64,000 nt of DNA from Agromyces italicus DSM 16388 (GCF_000421545.1 NZ_ATXF01000004.1:806001-870000), one strand, 5' to 3'. Shown: positions 38,278 to 47,978, counted from the first letter of the stretch. Numbers and translations: made by a program. Notes: a model not told the origin generated them from the letters alone.

Positions 38278-41064
38278 GTGGCTGCCAAACCACGCGTACA
38301 CGAGATCGCATCCGAACTCGGTGTCGACAGCAAGATCGCCCTTGAGAAGCTCAAGGAGATGGGCGAGTACGTCAAGGGACCCTCGTCGTCCATCGAACCC
38401 CCCGTCGCGCGTCGCCTGAAGGCGGCGCTCGAGGCTGCCGGCGCTGCCGCGCAGGCCGCCCCCGCGCAGGCCCCCGCCGCGCCGGCGAAGCCCGCGGCGA
38501 AGCCGGGCGCGAAGCCCGGCCCCAAGCCGGCTCCGAAGCCCGTCGCCGAGCCAGAGCCCGAGTCGGCGGCCCCGCCCGCCCCCGCGGCCCCTGCCGATGC
38601 GCCGCTCACCGTCGCCGAGCGCCAGGCCCAGGCCGAGGAGAAGGCGGCGCAGGCCGCCGCCGAGAAGGCCGCCGAGGCGCCCGCCGCCGCGAGCGACGCC
38701 GTCAAGCCCGGTTCGTCGGCTCCGAAGCCCGGTGGCGCGGCCTCGCGTCCGGCTCCGAAGCCCGGCGCCCCGCGCCCCGGCAACAACCCGTTCTCGAGCT
38801 CGCAGGGCATGGGCTCGCGCCCCGCGCAGCCGCGCCCGGGCAACAACCCGTTCTCGAGTTCGCAGGGCATGGGCCAGCGCCCGAGCCCCGGCAACATCCC
38901 GCGCCCGCAGGCACCGCGCCCCGGTTCGCCGCGCCCCGGCGCCCCGCGCCCGGCCGGTGCGGGCGGTCGCCCCGGCGGCGGCTTCCAGCGCCCCGGTGGT
39001 GCAGGCGGCGGTGCCGGCGCTCGTCCGGGCGGCGGTGGCGGCTTCCAGCGTCCCGGCGGTGCACCCGGCACCGGCTTCGGCGGCCCGCGTCCCGCGGGCG
39101 GCGGTGGCCGTGGTCGTGGCCCCGGCGGCGGCACGGCCGGCGCCTTCGGTCGCGGCGGCGGCAAGTCGAAGTCGCGCAAGTCGAAGCGGACGAAGCGGGC
39201 CGAATTCGAGATGCGGGAGGCGCCGTCGCTCGGCGGCGTGAGCGTGCCCCGCGGCGACGGCAGCACCGTCATCCGCCTGCGTCGCGGCTCCTCGATCTCC
39301 GACTTCGCCGACAAGATCGACGCGAACCCCGGTTCGCTCGTCACGGTGCTGTTCCATCTCGGCGAGATGGCGACCGCGACCGAGTCGCTCGACGAGGCGA
39401 CCTTCGAGGTGCTCGGCGCCGAGCTGGGCTACAAGATCCAGGTCGTCTCGCCCGAAGACGAAGACCGCGAGCTCCTCGAGGGCTTCGACATCGACCTCGA
39501 TGCCGAGCTCGAAGACGAAGGCGACGACGTGCTCGAGCAGCGTCCGCCCGTGGTCACCGTCATGGGCCACGTCGACCACGGTAAGACCCGACTCCTCGAC
39601 GCGATCCGCAACGCGAACGTCGTGGCGGGTGAGGCCGGCGGCATCACGCAGCACATCGGCGCCTACCAGGTGCACACCGAGCACGAGGGCATCGAGCGCG
39701 CCATCACCTTCATCGACACCCCCGGTCACGAGGCGTTCACCGCCATGCGTGCCCGTGGTGCGCAGGTCACCGACATCGCGATCCTCGTGGTCGCGGCCGA
39801 CGACGGCATCATGCCGCAGACGGTCGAGGCGCTGAACCACGCCCAGTCGGCGAACGTGCCGATCGTGGTCGCGGTGAACAAGATCGACAAGCCCGACGCC
39901 AACCCGGCCAAGGTGCGCCAGCAGCTCACCGAGTTCGGCCTCGTCGCCGAGGAGTACGGCGGCGACGTCATGTTCGTCGACGTCTCGGCGCGCGAGAACA
40001 TCGGCATCCAGGATCTGCTCGATGCGGTGCTCCTCACCGCCGACGCCGGTCTCGACCTGCGGGCGAACCCGAACAAGGACGCCCGCGGTGTCGCCATCGA
40101 GGCGAAGCTCGACAAGGGGCGCGGTGCGGTTGCGACCGTGCTCATCCAGTCGGGCACGCTGAAGGTCGGCGACGCGATCGTCGCAGGCACCGCCTACGGC
40201 CGCGTGCGTGCGATGGTCGACGAGAACGGCGACCCCGTGCTCGCCGCGACCCCGTCGCGCCCCGTACAGGTGCAGGGCCTCTCGTCCGTGCCCCGCGCCG
40301 GCGACACCTTCCTCGTCACCGACGAAGACCGCACCGCGCGTCAGATCGCCGAGAAGCGCGAAGCCGCTGAGCGCAACGCGCAGCTGGCCAAGGCTCGCAA
40401 GCGCATCTCGCTGGAAGACTTCACCCGTGCCCTCGAAGAGGGCAAGGTCGAGTCGCTCAACCTCATCATCAAGGGTGACGTGTCGGGTGCCGTCGAGGCG
40501 CTCGAAGAGTCGCTCATGAAGATCGAGGTCGACGACTCGGTGCAGCTGCGAATCCTGCACCGCGGTGTGGGCGCCATCACCGAGAGCGACGTCAACCTCG
40601 CGACGATCGACAACGCGATCATCGTGGGCTTCAACGTGCGCCCCGACACGAAGGCGCGCGAGCGCGCCGCTCGCGAGGGCGTCGACATCCGCTTCTACTC
40701 GGTGATCTACAACGCCATCGACGAGATCGAGGACTCGCTCAAGGGCATGCTCAAGCCCGAGTACGAAGAGGTCCAGTCGGGCGTCGCCGAGATCCGCGAG
40801 GTGTTCCGCTCCTCGAAGTTCGGCAACATCGCCGGCGTCATCGTGCGCTCCGGCACGATCACGCGCAACGCCAAGGCTCGCGTCATCCGCGATGGCGTCG
40901 TCGTCGGCGACAACCTCGCGATCGAGTCGCTGCGTCGATTCAAGGACGACGTCACCGAGGTCCGCACGGACTTCGAGGCGGGCATCGGCCTCGGCAAGTT
41001 CAACGACATCCAGGTCGGCGACGAGATCGAGACCATCGAGATGCGCGAGAAGCCTCGCGCGTGA
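38278..41064 (+). CDS. infB: Translation initiation factor IF-2
   Basis: 928 residues, GTG start after AGGAGAGAA. The N-terminal IF2N motif ([23 protein letters not shown]) is followed by about 270 residues of Ala/Pro then Gly/Arg/Pro low complexity, including a duplicated 20-residue segment around [12 protein letters not shown]. The GTPase domain starts near residue 425 with G1 GHVDHGKT, G3 DTPGHE and G4 NKID, then the beta-barrel and C-terminal fMet-tRNA-binding domains. Positions initiator tRNA on the 30S subunit. Confidence 0.97.
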   Translation: MAAKPRVHEIASELGVDSKIALEKLKEMGEYVKGPSSSIEPPVARRLKAALEAAGAAAQAAPAQAPAAPAKPAAKPGAKPGPKPAPKPVAEPEPESAAPPAPAAPADAPLTVAERQAQAEEKAAQAAAEKAAEAPAAASDAVKPGSSAPKPGGAASRPAPKPGAPRPGNNPFSSSQGMGSRPAQPRPGNNPFSSSQGMGQRPSPGNIPRPQAPRPGSPRPGAPRPAGAGGRPGGGFQRPGGAGGGAGARPGGGGGFQRPGGAPGTGFGGPRPAGGGGRGRGPGGGTAGAFGRGGGKSKSRKSKRTKRAEFEMREAPSLGGVSVPRGDGSTVIRLRRGSSISDFADKIDANPGSLVTVLFHLGEMATATESLDEATFEVLGAELGYKIQVVSPEDEDRELLEGFDIDLDAELEDEGDDVLEQRPPVVTVMGHVDHGKTRLLDAIRNANVVAGEAGGITQHIGAYQVHTEHEGIERAITFIDTPGHEAFTAMRARGAQVTDIAILVVAADDGIMPQTVEALNHAQSANVPIVVAVNKIDKPDANPAKVRQQLTEFGLVAEEYGGDVMFVDVSARENIGIQDLLDAVLLTADAGLDLRANPNKDARGVAIEAKLDKGRGAVATVLIQSGTLKVGDAIVAGTAYGRVRAMVDENGDPVLAATPSRPVQVQGLSSVPRAGDTFLVTDEDRTARQIAEKREAAERNAQLAKARKRISLEDFTRALEEGKVESLNLIIKGDVSGAVEALEESLMKIEVDDSVQLRILHRGVGAITESDVNLATIDNAIIVGFNVRPDTKARERAAREGVDIRFYSVIYNAIDEIEDSLKGMLKPEYEEVQSGVAEIREVFRSSKFGNIAGVIVRSGTITRNAKARVIRDGVVVGDNLAIESLRRFKDDVTEVRTDFEAGIGLGKFNDIQVGDEIETIEMREKPRA
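38771..38873 (+). repeat. infB: Duplicated 60-bp segment inside infB
   Basis: A 43-bp stretch encoding [14 protein letters not shown] at 38771-38813 recurs at 38831-38873 with few mismatches, a 60-bp (20-residue) period in the disordered linker of IF-2. Confidence 0.85.
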
Positions 41065-41071
41065 CCGAACG

Positions 41072-41097
41072 GCCCGGGGCGGCTCGCCGCCCCGGGC
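41072..41097 (+). terminator. GC hairpin between infB and rbfA
   Basis: GCCCGGGGCGG (41072-41082) pairs perfectly with CCGCCCCGGGC (41087-41097) around a CTCG loop, 7 nt after the infB stop and before rbfA. It may be a partial terminator or a stability hairpin, since rbfA follows without an obvious promoter. Confidence 0.6.
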
Positions 41098-41124
41098 TTC
41101 GCTCGGAAGGAGCACTGACCACCC

Positions 41125-41589
41125 ATGGCTGATCCGGCACGCGCCAGGAAGATGGCCGACCGCATCAAGGAGATCGTCGCCCGCCGTCTCGACAAGGGCC
41201 TTCGCGACCCGCGTCTCGGCTTCGTGACGATCACCGATGTGCGGGTCACCGGCGACCTCCAGCATGCGAGCATCTTCTACACGGTCTACGGCTCAGATGA
41301 GGAGCGCCGCGACTCGGCGCTCGCACTGAAGGCCGCGACCGGGATGCTTCGCAGCGAGGTCGGCCGCAATATCACGGCTCGGCTCACGCCGACCCTCGAG
41401 TTCATCGCCGACGCGGTGCCCGAGAACGCGCAGCACATCGCCGATCTGCTGCATGAGGCCCGCACCCGCGACGCGGAGATGCTCGCCGCGGCGGCGACCG
41501 CCGAGTACGCGGGCGATCCCGACCCGTACGTGAAGCCGCGCGAGCTCGACGACGACGAGGACGACTTCGACGACGTCGAGGCTCGCTGA
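41125..41589 (+). CDS. rbfA: Ribosome-binding factor A
   Basis: 154 residues; RBS GGAAGGAG upstream. KH-type fold with RKMADRIKEIVARRL at the N-terminus, DPRLGFVTITDVRVTGDLQHA, and the LRSEVGRNITARLTPTLEFI region typical of RbfA. It assists 16S rRNA 5'-end maturation of the 30S subunit. The C-terminal tail is highly acidic (a run of Asp/Glu from about residue 140). Confidence 0.95.
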   Translation: MADPARARKMADRIKEIVARRLDKGLRDPRLGFVTITDVRVTGDLQHASIFYTVYGSDEERRDSALALKAATGMLRSEVGRNITARLTPTLEFIADAVPENAQHIADLLHEARTRDAEMLAAAATAEYAGDPDPYVKPRELDDDEDDFDDVEAR

Positions 41590-41653
41590 GCGCGCGACGA
41601 CGTCGGGAAGGACCTCGCGTCGATCGAGGTCGACGTGCAGTTGCCCGGGGCCG

Positions 41654-42541
41654 TCAGGCCTCGGGCAGCGTCATTCCCTCCGCGGTCGCGACGGCGAGCC
41701 CGTCGGCGACGAGCCCGGCGATCGCGCGCTCGAGCTGGGCGGCGTCGCCCCAGACCCCCGAGAGCTCGTCGCCGGTCACCGGGCGGTGCGCGGCACGGAG
41801 CTCGCGCATGACGATTCCGCGCACCTGCCGGTCGGAGCCCTCGAACCGGGCCTGCCTCGCCTTGCGCGGTCCGTCGTAGGCCGGTGAGCCCGCGCGGAGC
41901 CAGGCGCAGCGGTCGCGGATCGGGCAGTCCGCGCACCGCGGAGCGCGGGCCGTGCAGACGATCGCCCCGAGTTCCATGGCGGCGGCGTTGAACACCCGCG
42001 CCGCGCGCGGGGCATCGGGCAGCAGCGCCGACATCGCGGCGAGGTCCCTCGTGGTCGACGGGGGAGCGGGCTCGGCGTTGCCGTCGACCGCCCGGGCGAT
42101 CACCCGCCTCGTGTTCGTGTCGACGACGGGCACCCGCAGGCCGAAGGCGAACGCCGCCACCGCGCGGGCGGTGTAGGGCCCGACCCCCTGGAGGGCGAGG
42201 AGCTCGTCGAGCGCGCGCGGCACCTCGCCGTCGTGGCGCTCGACGATCTCGACGGCCGCTCGATGCAGCCAGAGGGCCCGCCGTGGGTACCCGAGCCGGT
42301 CCCAGGCGCGCACCGCCTCCGCGGCGGGCTCGGCGGCCAGGCTCGCCGGCGACGGCCATCGGCGGATCCAGGCCTCCCAACGGGGGATCACCCGGTCGAC
42401 CTGCGTCTGCTGCAGCATGAACTCGCTCACGAGCGCCGCCCACGGCGAGACCTCGGCGGCACGCCACGGCAGCGGCCGCGCAGCATCCGCGAACCATGCG
42501 TTGACGGCGGAGGCGAGGTCGGGAGCGGCCGGTCGTGGCAT
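41654..42541 (-). CDS. mutY: A/G-specific adenine glycosylase
   Basis: 295 residues, ATG 42541 with a -10 TAGGCT 6 nt upstream. Helix-hairpin-helix GVGPYTARAVAAFAFG, catalytic region MLQQTQVDRV, VDTNTRRVIAR, and the [4Fe-4S] ligands in C-x6-C-x2-C-x5-C (CTARAPRCADCPIRDRC). It removes adenine opposite 8-oxoguanine. The C-terminus is a short winged-helix-like segment rather than the NUDIX-like 8-oxoG reader of E. coli MutY, as in other actinobacteria. Confidence 0.92.
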   Translation of the reverse strand: MPRPAAPDLASAVNAWFADAARPLPWRAAEVSPWAALVSEFMLQQTQVDRVIPRWEAWIRRWPSPASLAAEPAAEAVRAWDRLGYPRRALWLHRAAVEIVERHDGEVPRALDELLALQGVGPYTARAVAAFAFGLRVPVVDTNTRRVIARAVDGNAEPAPPSTTRDLAAMSALLPDAPRAARVFNAAAMELGAIVCTARAPRCADCPIRDRCAWLRAGSPAYDGPRKARQARFEGSDRQVRGIVMRELRAAHRPVTGDELSGVWGDAAQLERAIAGLVADGLAVATAEGMTLPEA

Positions 42542-42547
42542 CCGACC

Positions 42548-42553
42548 AGCCTA
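42548..42553 (-). promoter_or_regulatory. -10 element of mutY (leaderless)
   Basis: TAGGCT on the minus strand with 6 nt to the ATG at 42541. Confidence 0.55.
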
Positions 42554-42576
42554 GGCCTCGGTGGATGACCCGGGGT

Positions 42577-42582
42577 TATGCT
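42577..42582 (+). promoter_or_regulatory. -10 element of the P-loop kinase-like gene (leaderless)
   Basis: TATGCT, 6 nt before ATG 42589, back to back with the mutY element. It rules out the in-frame upstream ATG at 42535. Confidence 0.6.
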
Positions 42583-42588
42583 CGCAGC

Positions 42589-43176
42589 ATGCGCCTCGTC
42601 ACGACGCCCAGGGTCACGTTCCTCCGCGAACTCGCGGGCGAGATCGTCGAACACTACGGGCGCGGACGCATGATCGTCGCGGTCGACGGGCCGCTCCGGA
42701 GCGGGAAAACCGTGTTCGCCGACGATCTCGCGGCGGTGCTCGGCGAGCGGGGGCACACGGTGTTCCGCGCGAGCATGGAGGGCTTCCACCGCTCCCGCGC
42801 CGCGCAGGCCGTCTTCGGCGACGATACGGCCGAGCGGTACTACCGCTACGGCTTCGACGAGTCGGCGCTGCGGCGGGTGCTCGTCGAGCCGTTCCGGCTC
42901 GGCGGCTCGGCGGCGTTCGTGACGCGCGTGTTCGACCCGGCCCGTGACGCATGGGTCGAGCCGAAATGGATCACAGGACCGGCGGACGCGATCCTCGTGC
43001 TCGACGGGCGTTTCGTGCTGCGCGAGCGCCTCGACGAGCTGTGGGACTACCGGATCGCGATCGGAGGCGACCCGGTCGACCCGGCCGACCGTCTCGCGTA
43101 CGCCGAGCGCGACCCGAGGCGAATCGCCGACGTCATCGTCGACCTCGAGGGCCCCGCCGCTCCACGTCGGGTCTAG
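42589..43176 (+). CDS. Uridine kinase-like P-loop protein
   Basis: 195 residues. Walker A VDGPLRSGKTVFADDL (about 31-46) near the N-terminus, RASMEGFHRSRAAQ with the D/E-x-F-H signature of uridine kinase/phosphoribulokinase-like proteins (here E-G-F-H), and a YYRYGFDESAL segment. Substrate is uncertain: nucleoside or another small hydroxylated metabolite. Divergent from mutY. The stop is followed by the unusual repeat-rich promoter region of the wall-protein gene. Confidence 0.75.
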   Translation: MRLVTTPRVTFLRELAGEIVEHYGRGRMIVAVDGPLRSGKTVFADDLAAVLGERGHTVFRASMEGFHRSRAAQAVFGDDTAERYYRYGFDESALRRVLVEPFRLGGSAAFVTRVFDPARDAWVEPKWITGPADAILVLDGRFVLRERLDELWDYRIAIGGDPVDPADRLAYAERDPRRIADVIVDLEGPAAPRRV

Positions 43177-43518
43177 GTGTACCCCATTTCGGGGGACATC
43201 TGCGACCGGCGTGCGAAATGGGGCTGACAAGTCCCCCATTTCGCCGACATAATGGGGCTATTGCCAAGCCCCCGGCAGTAGCGAAACCCGAAGCAGCACC
43301 CGCAACACCCGAACCCGAATCGATCGTCACAGACACCCATCTGTGCCGATCGCCGTTGCGTGCGCTCGACCCGGCCACACAATGCGCTCTGCGCATCCGT
43401 GCGGCCTGGTCGGCGCCCGTGCGAAGAACTGCCATCGTGCAGACCTCGCCACACCTCGCCACGCCTTCGCGTTCTCCGTTTCGCCGCCGAGCCGGGCCGA
43501 TCCCTGGAGAGAACCCGA
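43177..43518 (+). promoter_or_regulatory. Repeat-rich promoter and long leader of the wall-anchored protein gene
   Basis: 342 nt without a credible gene. CCCCATTTCG occurs at 43182-43191 and 43234-43243, its inverse CGAAATGGGG at 43214-43223, and a further AATGGGGCT at 43251. The copies at 43213-43223 and 43234-43244 form an 11-bp perfect palindrome that encloses a -35 CTGACA (43224-43229); a -10 CATAAT is at 43248-43253 with 18-bp spacing. Transcription from about 43260 would give a leader near 258 nt. Confidence 0.65.
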
Positions 43519-45939
43519 ATGAGCAAGCCCGGCGCCCGAACGGCGCGCGCTGCGGACGGCGACGCCCGCGCACGGAAGCGTTCCTCGTCAGCCCACCCGC
43601 TCCGCCGTCTCGCGGCAGCCGTGACCGCCCTCGTGCTCGGCGGCGGTCTCGCCCTCGTCGGCGTCGCTGCTCCGGCGTCGGCGCATACCGGCGACCTGAC
43701 GGCGAAAGCCGAATGCAACGTCGAGACCGGCGAGTACGACGTCACCTATACGCTGAAGCTCTCGAACGTACCCGATGGCAAGTCCGGCACCACGAACTGG
43801 AGGGTCGGCACGTCGAGGCTCGAGAGCACGCCGCGGAGCGCCGACGGCATGGACCGCGGCCCGCTCAGTTCCACCGGCAACGCGACGCTGAAGCTCGGCA
43901 CCGAGAGTCTTCCGGGCGACACCGTCGGCAACGGTCCCTGGATCTATGCGTTCACGAGCTGGGACAAGAACAACAAGAAGGGCTCGGACGGTCGAGTCGA
44001 AGGCCTCACCGGCGACTGCGGCGACGGCGGCGGCGAGCTGAAGGTCTGCCCGAGCTACCTGCCGAACGGCACCGACAAGATCGACGTCCGAGGCAGCAAG
44101 AAGACCATCGAGGTCACCGCGCCGTCCGGCAAGCTCATCGACTACTACTGCGTCAAGGCCGGCTCCGCCAACAACGGCAACGGCCCGGTGATCGTTCCCG
44201 TCCAGCCGCCGGCCCCGACGGTCGTGATCAGTCACCCGTCCGGCAAGGACATCAGCCACTACTCGGTGCACTACATCGACGTGCCTGAGCCCACCGAGAT
44301 CGAGGTCGAGGGCGCGCCGAGCTTCGCCGACGTCTGCGGCCCTGACAACGAGAAGCTCACCGTCCCCGACGACACGAAGTTCATCGACTGGGAGAAGCAC
44401 GAGCAGAACGGCCTGATCACCGTCACCGCGACGGCGAAGAAGGGTTACGTCTTCAAGCAGGGCGCGAAGACCGAGTGGACCTTCACGATCGACGACGCCC
44501 CGTGCCCGCCCACCGAGGTGCCGGTCGGGGGCGAGCCGACCTTCACCGACAGCTGCGGTGTCGACAACGAGAAACTGACCGTCCCCGCTGACACCGACTT
44601 CGTCGACTGGAACCACAGCGAATCGAACGGCGTCATCACCGTCACCGCCACGCCGAAGAAGGACTACGCCTTCCCGAAGGGTGCGCAGACCGAGTGGACC
44701 TTCACGATCGACGACAGCGACTGCATCGTCGAGGTCGTGGGCGCTCCCACCTTCTCCGACACCTGCGGCGTCGACAACGAGCAGCTCACCGTGCCCGACG
44801 ACACGAAGTTCATCGACTGGGAGAAGAACGAGGTCGACGGTGTGATCACGGTCACGGCGACCCCGCAGGAGGGCTTCGCCTTCCCGAAGGACGCGCGCAC
44901 GGAGTGGACGTACCTCATCGACGACGAGCCCTGCGTCGTCGAACTCGAGGGCGCCCCGGCGTTCGAGGATGTCTGCGGCCCCGACAACGAGAAGCTCACC
45001 ATCCCCGACGACACCGACACGATCGATTGGGAGTGGGTCGAAGAGGGCGGCGTCATCACCGTCACCGCGACTGCGCTCGACGGCTCGGTCTTCCCCGAGG
45101 GTGCGAAGGCGACGTGGACCTTCACGGTCGACGACCTTCCCTGCGTGATCGAGCTCGCCGGTGAGCCGACGTTCTCCGACGTCTGCGGGCCCGACAACGA
45201 GAAGGTCAGCCACCCCGGCGACACCGAACTCGTCACCTGGGCCAAGAGCGAGAAGGACGGCGTCGTCACGGTCACCGCGACGGCGGCGCCCGGCAACACC
45301 TTCGCCCAGGGCCCGGTCGTGGTGTGGACCTACACCCTCGACGACGAGCCCTGCATCGCCCCCGCCCTCGACGGTTCGGTCGCGACCGGCGTCTGCGAGG
45401 CGGACGCGCCGTGGATCTCGTACAAGGTCAGCCTGACCGACCCCGACGACCAGGCGACGAGCCGCGAGGTCTCGCTCGTCCTGAGCGACGGCGAACACAC
45501 GGAGACGATCGCGCTCGGCACGCTGAACGACGCCGGCGTGCTCGAGGGCCGCACCCTCTGGCCGGGTGCCTCCGTCGACGACGAGGGCAACGCCACCGGA
45601 TGGCCGGGCTGGAAGCAGCTCGACGACGGCACGTGGGTCGAGACCGATGACAACTTCGCCTGGACCCGTGACCTCACGACCGCGAAGTTCGTCGTGAACC
45701 CCGAGCTCGAGGTCGACCTGGCCTACCCGCCGGCCACGCCCGACTGCATCGCGGCGCCGCCCGCGCCCGAGACCCCGGGCGAGCCCGGCGGCAATGGCGA
45801 GACACCGTCGACGCCGGCCGGCGACGGCCTCGCCTCGACCGGCTTCGCCGGCACGACGATCGCGATCGTCGCGGGCGTCGTGGTGCTCGCCGGGATCGCG
45901 TTCCTCGTGATCTCGCGCCTGCGCCGCAAGCAGTCGTAA
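43519..45939 (+). CDS. Sortase-anchored surface protein with five 70-residue repeats
   Basis: 806 residues; ATG 43519 after GGAGAG. A basic n-region of about 30 residues, a hydrophobic core and an ASA cleavage site form the signal peptide (about 1-55). After a unique N-terminal region come five tandem 70-73-residue beta-rich repeats (about 265-615), each with a C-G-x-D-N-E signature, a W-T-F/Y segment and two cysteines. A Pro-rich spacer follows, then LASTG (771-775), a hydrophobic helix and RLRRKQS, the class of wall-sorting signal used by actinobacterial sortases. Adhesin or wall structural protein is inferred; no sortase gene is in the window. Confidence 0.86.
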   Translation: MSKPGARTARAADGDARARKRSSSAHPLRRLAAAVTALVLGGGLALVGVAAPASAHTGDLTAKAECNVETGEYDVTYTLKLSNVPDGKSGTTNWRVGTSRLESTPRSADGMDRGPLSSTGNATLKLGTESLPGDTVGNGPWIYAFTSWDKNNKKGSDGRVEGLTGDCGDGGGELKVCPSYLPNGTDKIDVRGSKKTIEVTAPSGKLIDYYCVKAGSANNGNGPVIVPVQPPAPTVVISHPSGKDISHYSVHYIDVPEPTEIEVEGAPSFADVCGPDNEKLTVPDDTKFIDWEKHEQNGLITVTATAKKGYVFKQGAKTEWTFTIDDAPCPPTEVPVGGEPTFTDSCGVDNEKLTVPADTDFVDWNHSESNGVITVTATPKKDYAFPKGAQTEWTFTIDDSDCIVEVVGAPTFSDTCGVDNEQLTVPDDTKFIDWEKNEVDGVITVTATPQEGFAFPKDARTEWTYLIDDEPCVVELEGAPAFEDVCGPDNEKLTIPDDTDTIDWEWVEEGGVITVTATALDGSVFPEGAKATWTFTVDDLPCVIELAGEPTFSDVCGPDNEKVSHPGDTELVTWAKSEKDGVVTVTATAAPGNTFAQGPVVVWTYTLDDEPCIAPALDGSVATGVCEADAPWISYKVSLTDPDDQATSREVSLVLSDGEHTETIALGTLNDAGVLEGRTLWPGASVDDEGNATGWPGWKQLDDGTWVETDDNFAWTRDLTTAKFVVNPELEVDLAYPPATPDCIAAPPAPETPGEPGGNGETPSTPAGDGLASTGFAGTTIAIVAGVVVLAGIAFLVISRLRRKQS
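44311..45357 (+). repeat. Five tandem 210-219-bp coding repeats
   Basis: The conserved Cys codon of C-G-x-D-N-E falls at 44335, 44554, 44764, 44974 and 45184, giving periods of 219, 210, 210 and 210 bp. Sequence identity between units is high enough at the DNA level for recombination to change copy number. Confidence 0.88.
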
Positions 45940-45951
45940 CCGACGCACAGC

Positions 45952-45990
45952 ACGACGAGGGGGTCCGGTTCGCCGGGCCCCCTTCGTCGT
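45952..45990. terminator. Long UUCG-capped hairpin between convergent genes
   Basis: A roughly 17-bp stem from ACGACGAGGGGG to CCCCCTTCGTCGT with one bulged base, closed by CCGG-TTCG-CCGG (UUCG tetraloop at 45969-45972). It fills the 51-nt gap between the wall-protein gene and panE and should terminate both. Confidence 0.75.
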
Positions 45991-46986
45991 TCAGACCGGT
46001 ACGTCGGCGAGCACGCGCTCGTCCGGCACCGAAGCGCCCGTGCGCTCGACCTCGTGCACGAGCGAGGTGAGCGCGCGACTGACGGGGGCGTCGAGCCCCG
46101 CGAGGGCGGCCTCTCGCACGACCGCGCCGTTCAGGAAGTCGATCTCGGTGGGCTGCCCGCGGCGCAGGCTCTGCTGCGTCGAGCCGAGGTTCGGCACCCC
46201 GCCCATTCGCACGCCCATGAGCCAGGGGAGCACCTGGCCGAGCGCGAGCGGCAGCCGTGCGAAGAGCCGCAGCCGTCGGTCACCGAGACCCTGCAGTGCT
46301 CCGAAACGCACGCCACGCGCGATGCCGATGCGCACCGCCTCGCGCATCGAGGCTGCAACGACGCGACGCAGCCGACGGTCGCCGATGACATCCTGCACGC
46401 TCCGGCCGACGACCGCGGGTACCGCGTTCAGCATGTTCACGATGAGCTTCGTCCACTGGGCCCCGCGGAAGCCGGGGATCGCGACGACCGGCACCGCCTC
46501 GGAGAGGATCGTCGCGAGGCGGATCGACTCGGCGTCGGGCGGCCCGTCGCCGCGCCCGAGGTAGCTGGTCGCGGGAGTCGTCACCCGCACGACGCCGGGC
46601 TCGGTGTAGTTCGCCGCGATGATCGAGAGCAGTCCGACGGCGTACGAGCGGGGGAGCAGTCGCTCGGCGGTCGTGACGCCGTCGAGCCCGTTCTGCACCA
46701 CGACGAGGGGCACGCCGTCGATGAGCCGGGCGTTCGCCGTGATCGCCGCTTCGGCGTCCTGCGCCTTGGTGCAGACGAGCACGAGCTCAGGGCGCGCGGT
46801 GAGCACCTCGCCCGCGGCGACCCGCTCGTGGGCGTCGCCGTAGCCGCCGCTCAGGCGGATGCCCTCGGCCCTGATCGCCTCGAGGCCGGTGCCGCGCGCG
46901 GTCACCTCGATCTCGTGCCCCGCGCGCGCCAGCAGCGCCGCGAACGTTCCGCCCAGCGCTCCGGCGCCGATGATGCCGATCCTCAC
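45991..46986 (-). CDS. panE: 2-dehydropantoate 2-reductase family protein
   Basis: 331 residues from GTG 46986, 6 nt after a -10 TACGCT. N-terminal Rossmann motif IGIIGAGALGGTFAALLARAGH, VLVCTKAQD, and the catalytic-lysine region FRGAQWTKLIVNMLNAVPAV followed by the C-terminal LRRGQPTEIDFLNGAVV motif. It reduces ketopantoate to pantoate with NADPH in pantothenate synthesis. Several actinobacterial paralogues exist, so true PanE activity is likely but not certain. Confidence 0.85.
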   Translation of the reverse strand: MRIGIIGAGALGGTFAALLARAGHEIEVTARGTGLEAIRAEGIRLSGGYGDAHERVAAGEVLTARPELVLVCTKAQDAEAAITANARLIDGVPLVVVQNGLDGVTTAERLLPRSYAVGLLSIIAANYTEPGVVRVTTPATSYLGRGDGPPDAESIRLATILSEAVPVVAIPGFRGAQWTKLIVNMLNAVPAVVGRSVQDVIGDRRLRRVVAASMREAVRIGIARGVRFGALQGLGDRRLRLFARLPLALGQVLPWLMGVRMGGVPNLGSTQQSLRRGQPTEIDFLNGAVVREAALAGLDAPVSRALTSLVHEVERTGASVPDERVLADVPV

Positions 46987-46992
46987 CGCTCC

Positions 46993-46998
46993 AGCGTA
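46993..46998 (-). promoter_or_regulatory. -10 element of panE (leaderless)
   Basis: TACGCT on the minus strand, 6 nt before GTG 46986. Confidence 0.55.
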
Positions 46999-47044
46999 GG
47001 GCCGTGCCGAGCAGGACGGCGCAGGCCTCGGCGCCGGCGACTGT

Positions 47045-47050
47045 TAGCCT
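47045..47050 (+). promoter_or_regulatory. -10 element of truB (leaderless)
   Basis: TAGCCT, 7 nt before GTG 47058; excludes the longer in-frame start at 47004. Confidence 0.6.
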
Positions 47051-47057
47051 GTACCGC

Positions 47058-47978
47058 GTGAACAGCGGCATCCTCCTCGTCGACAAGCCGCAGGGGATCA
47101 CGAGCCACGACGTCGTCGCCCGCATGCGGCGCCTCGCCGGGACGCGCAAGATCGGCCATGCCGGCACGCTCGATCCGATGGCGACGGGGCTGCTCGTGCT
47201 CGGCGTCGGCTCGGCCACGCGTCTCCTGCACTACCTCGTCGGGCTCGACAAGGAGTACCTCGCGACGATCCGCCTCGGCTGGGGTACGACGAGCGACGAC
47301 GCCGAGGGCGAGCCGTTGCCGCACACCCCCGAGATGACCGGGGCCGCCCTCGCGCAGGACGAGGCCTCGCTGCGCGCGGCGATGCTCGCCTTCACGGGCG
47401 ACCTCGAGCAGGTGCCGAGCGCGGTGAGCGCGGTGAAGATCGACGGCAAGCGCGCCTACCAGCGGGTGCGCGACGGTGAGACCGTCGAGATCGCCCCGCG
47501 TCGCGTGACGATCTCGGCGTTCGAGCTGCTCGCGGTGCGTCGGGGCGAAGGATGTCTCGACCTGGACGTGCGCGTCGAGTGTTCTTCGGGCACCTACATC
47601 CGTGCGCTCGCGCGCGATCTCGGCGCAGCGCTCGGCACGGCGGGCCACCTGACGGCGCTCCGGCGCAGCCGGATCGGCCGCTTCGACGTCGACGAGGCCG
47701 GCGAGCTCGAGGGCTTCGACGTCGCCGCCGCCATGATGAGCCCGGCAGGGGCCGCGCGGCGAGCGCTGCCGATCGTCGAGTTCTCCGAGGCCGAGGCCGT
47801 CGACCTCGGCCACGGGAAGCGCGTGCCCGTGAGCGGAGGCGGCGACGAGGCATCCGCCGATCGCCGCGGCGAGTTCTTCGCCGCCGTCGCGCCCGGCGAG
47901 CGCCTCGTGGCGATCGTCGAGCGACGCGGCGGGCAGTGGAAGGTCGTCACGGGGTTCCCGCAGGAGGGCGGCGCATGA
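47058..47978 (+). CDS. truB: tRNA pseudouridine(55) synthase
   Basis: 306 residues. VDKPQGITSHDVV at the N-terminus and the catalytic Asp39 in GHAGTLDPMATGLL. Later VSAVKIDGKRAYQRVRDGE and CSSGTYIRALARDLG complete the TruB pattern; the C-terminal region is a PUA-like domain. Converts U55 of the tRNA T-loop to pseudouridine. Overlaps the next gene by ATGA; the rbfA-truB-ribF order common in bacteria is split here by 5.5 kb. Confidence 0.95.
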   Translation: MNSGILLVDKPQGITSHDVVARMRRLAGTRKIGHAGTLDPMATGLLVLGVGSATRLLHYLVGLDKEYLATIRLGWGTTSDDAEGEPLPHTPEMTGAALAQDEASLRAAMLAFTGDLEQVPSAVSAVKIDGKRAYQRVRDGETVEIAPRRVTISAFELLAVRRGEGCLDLDVRVECSSGTYIRALARDLGAALGTAGHLTALRRSRIGRFDVDEAGELEGFDVAAAMMSPAGAARRALPIVEFSEAEAVDLGHGKRVPVSGGGDEASADRRGEFFAAVAPGERLVAIVERRGGQWKVVTGFPQEGGA

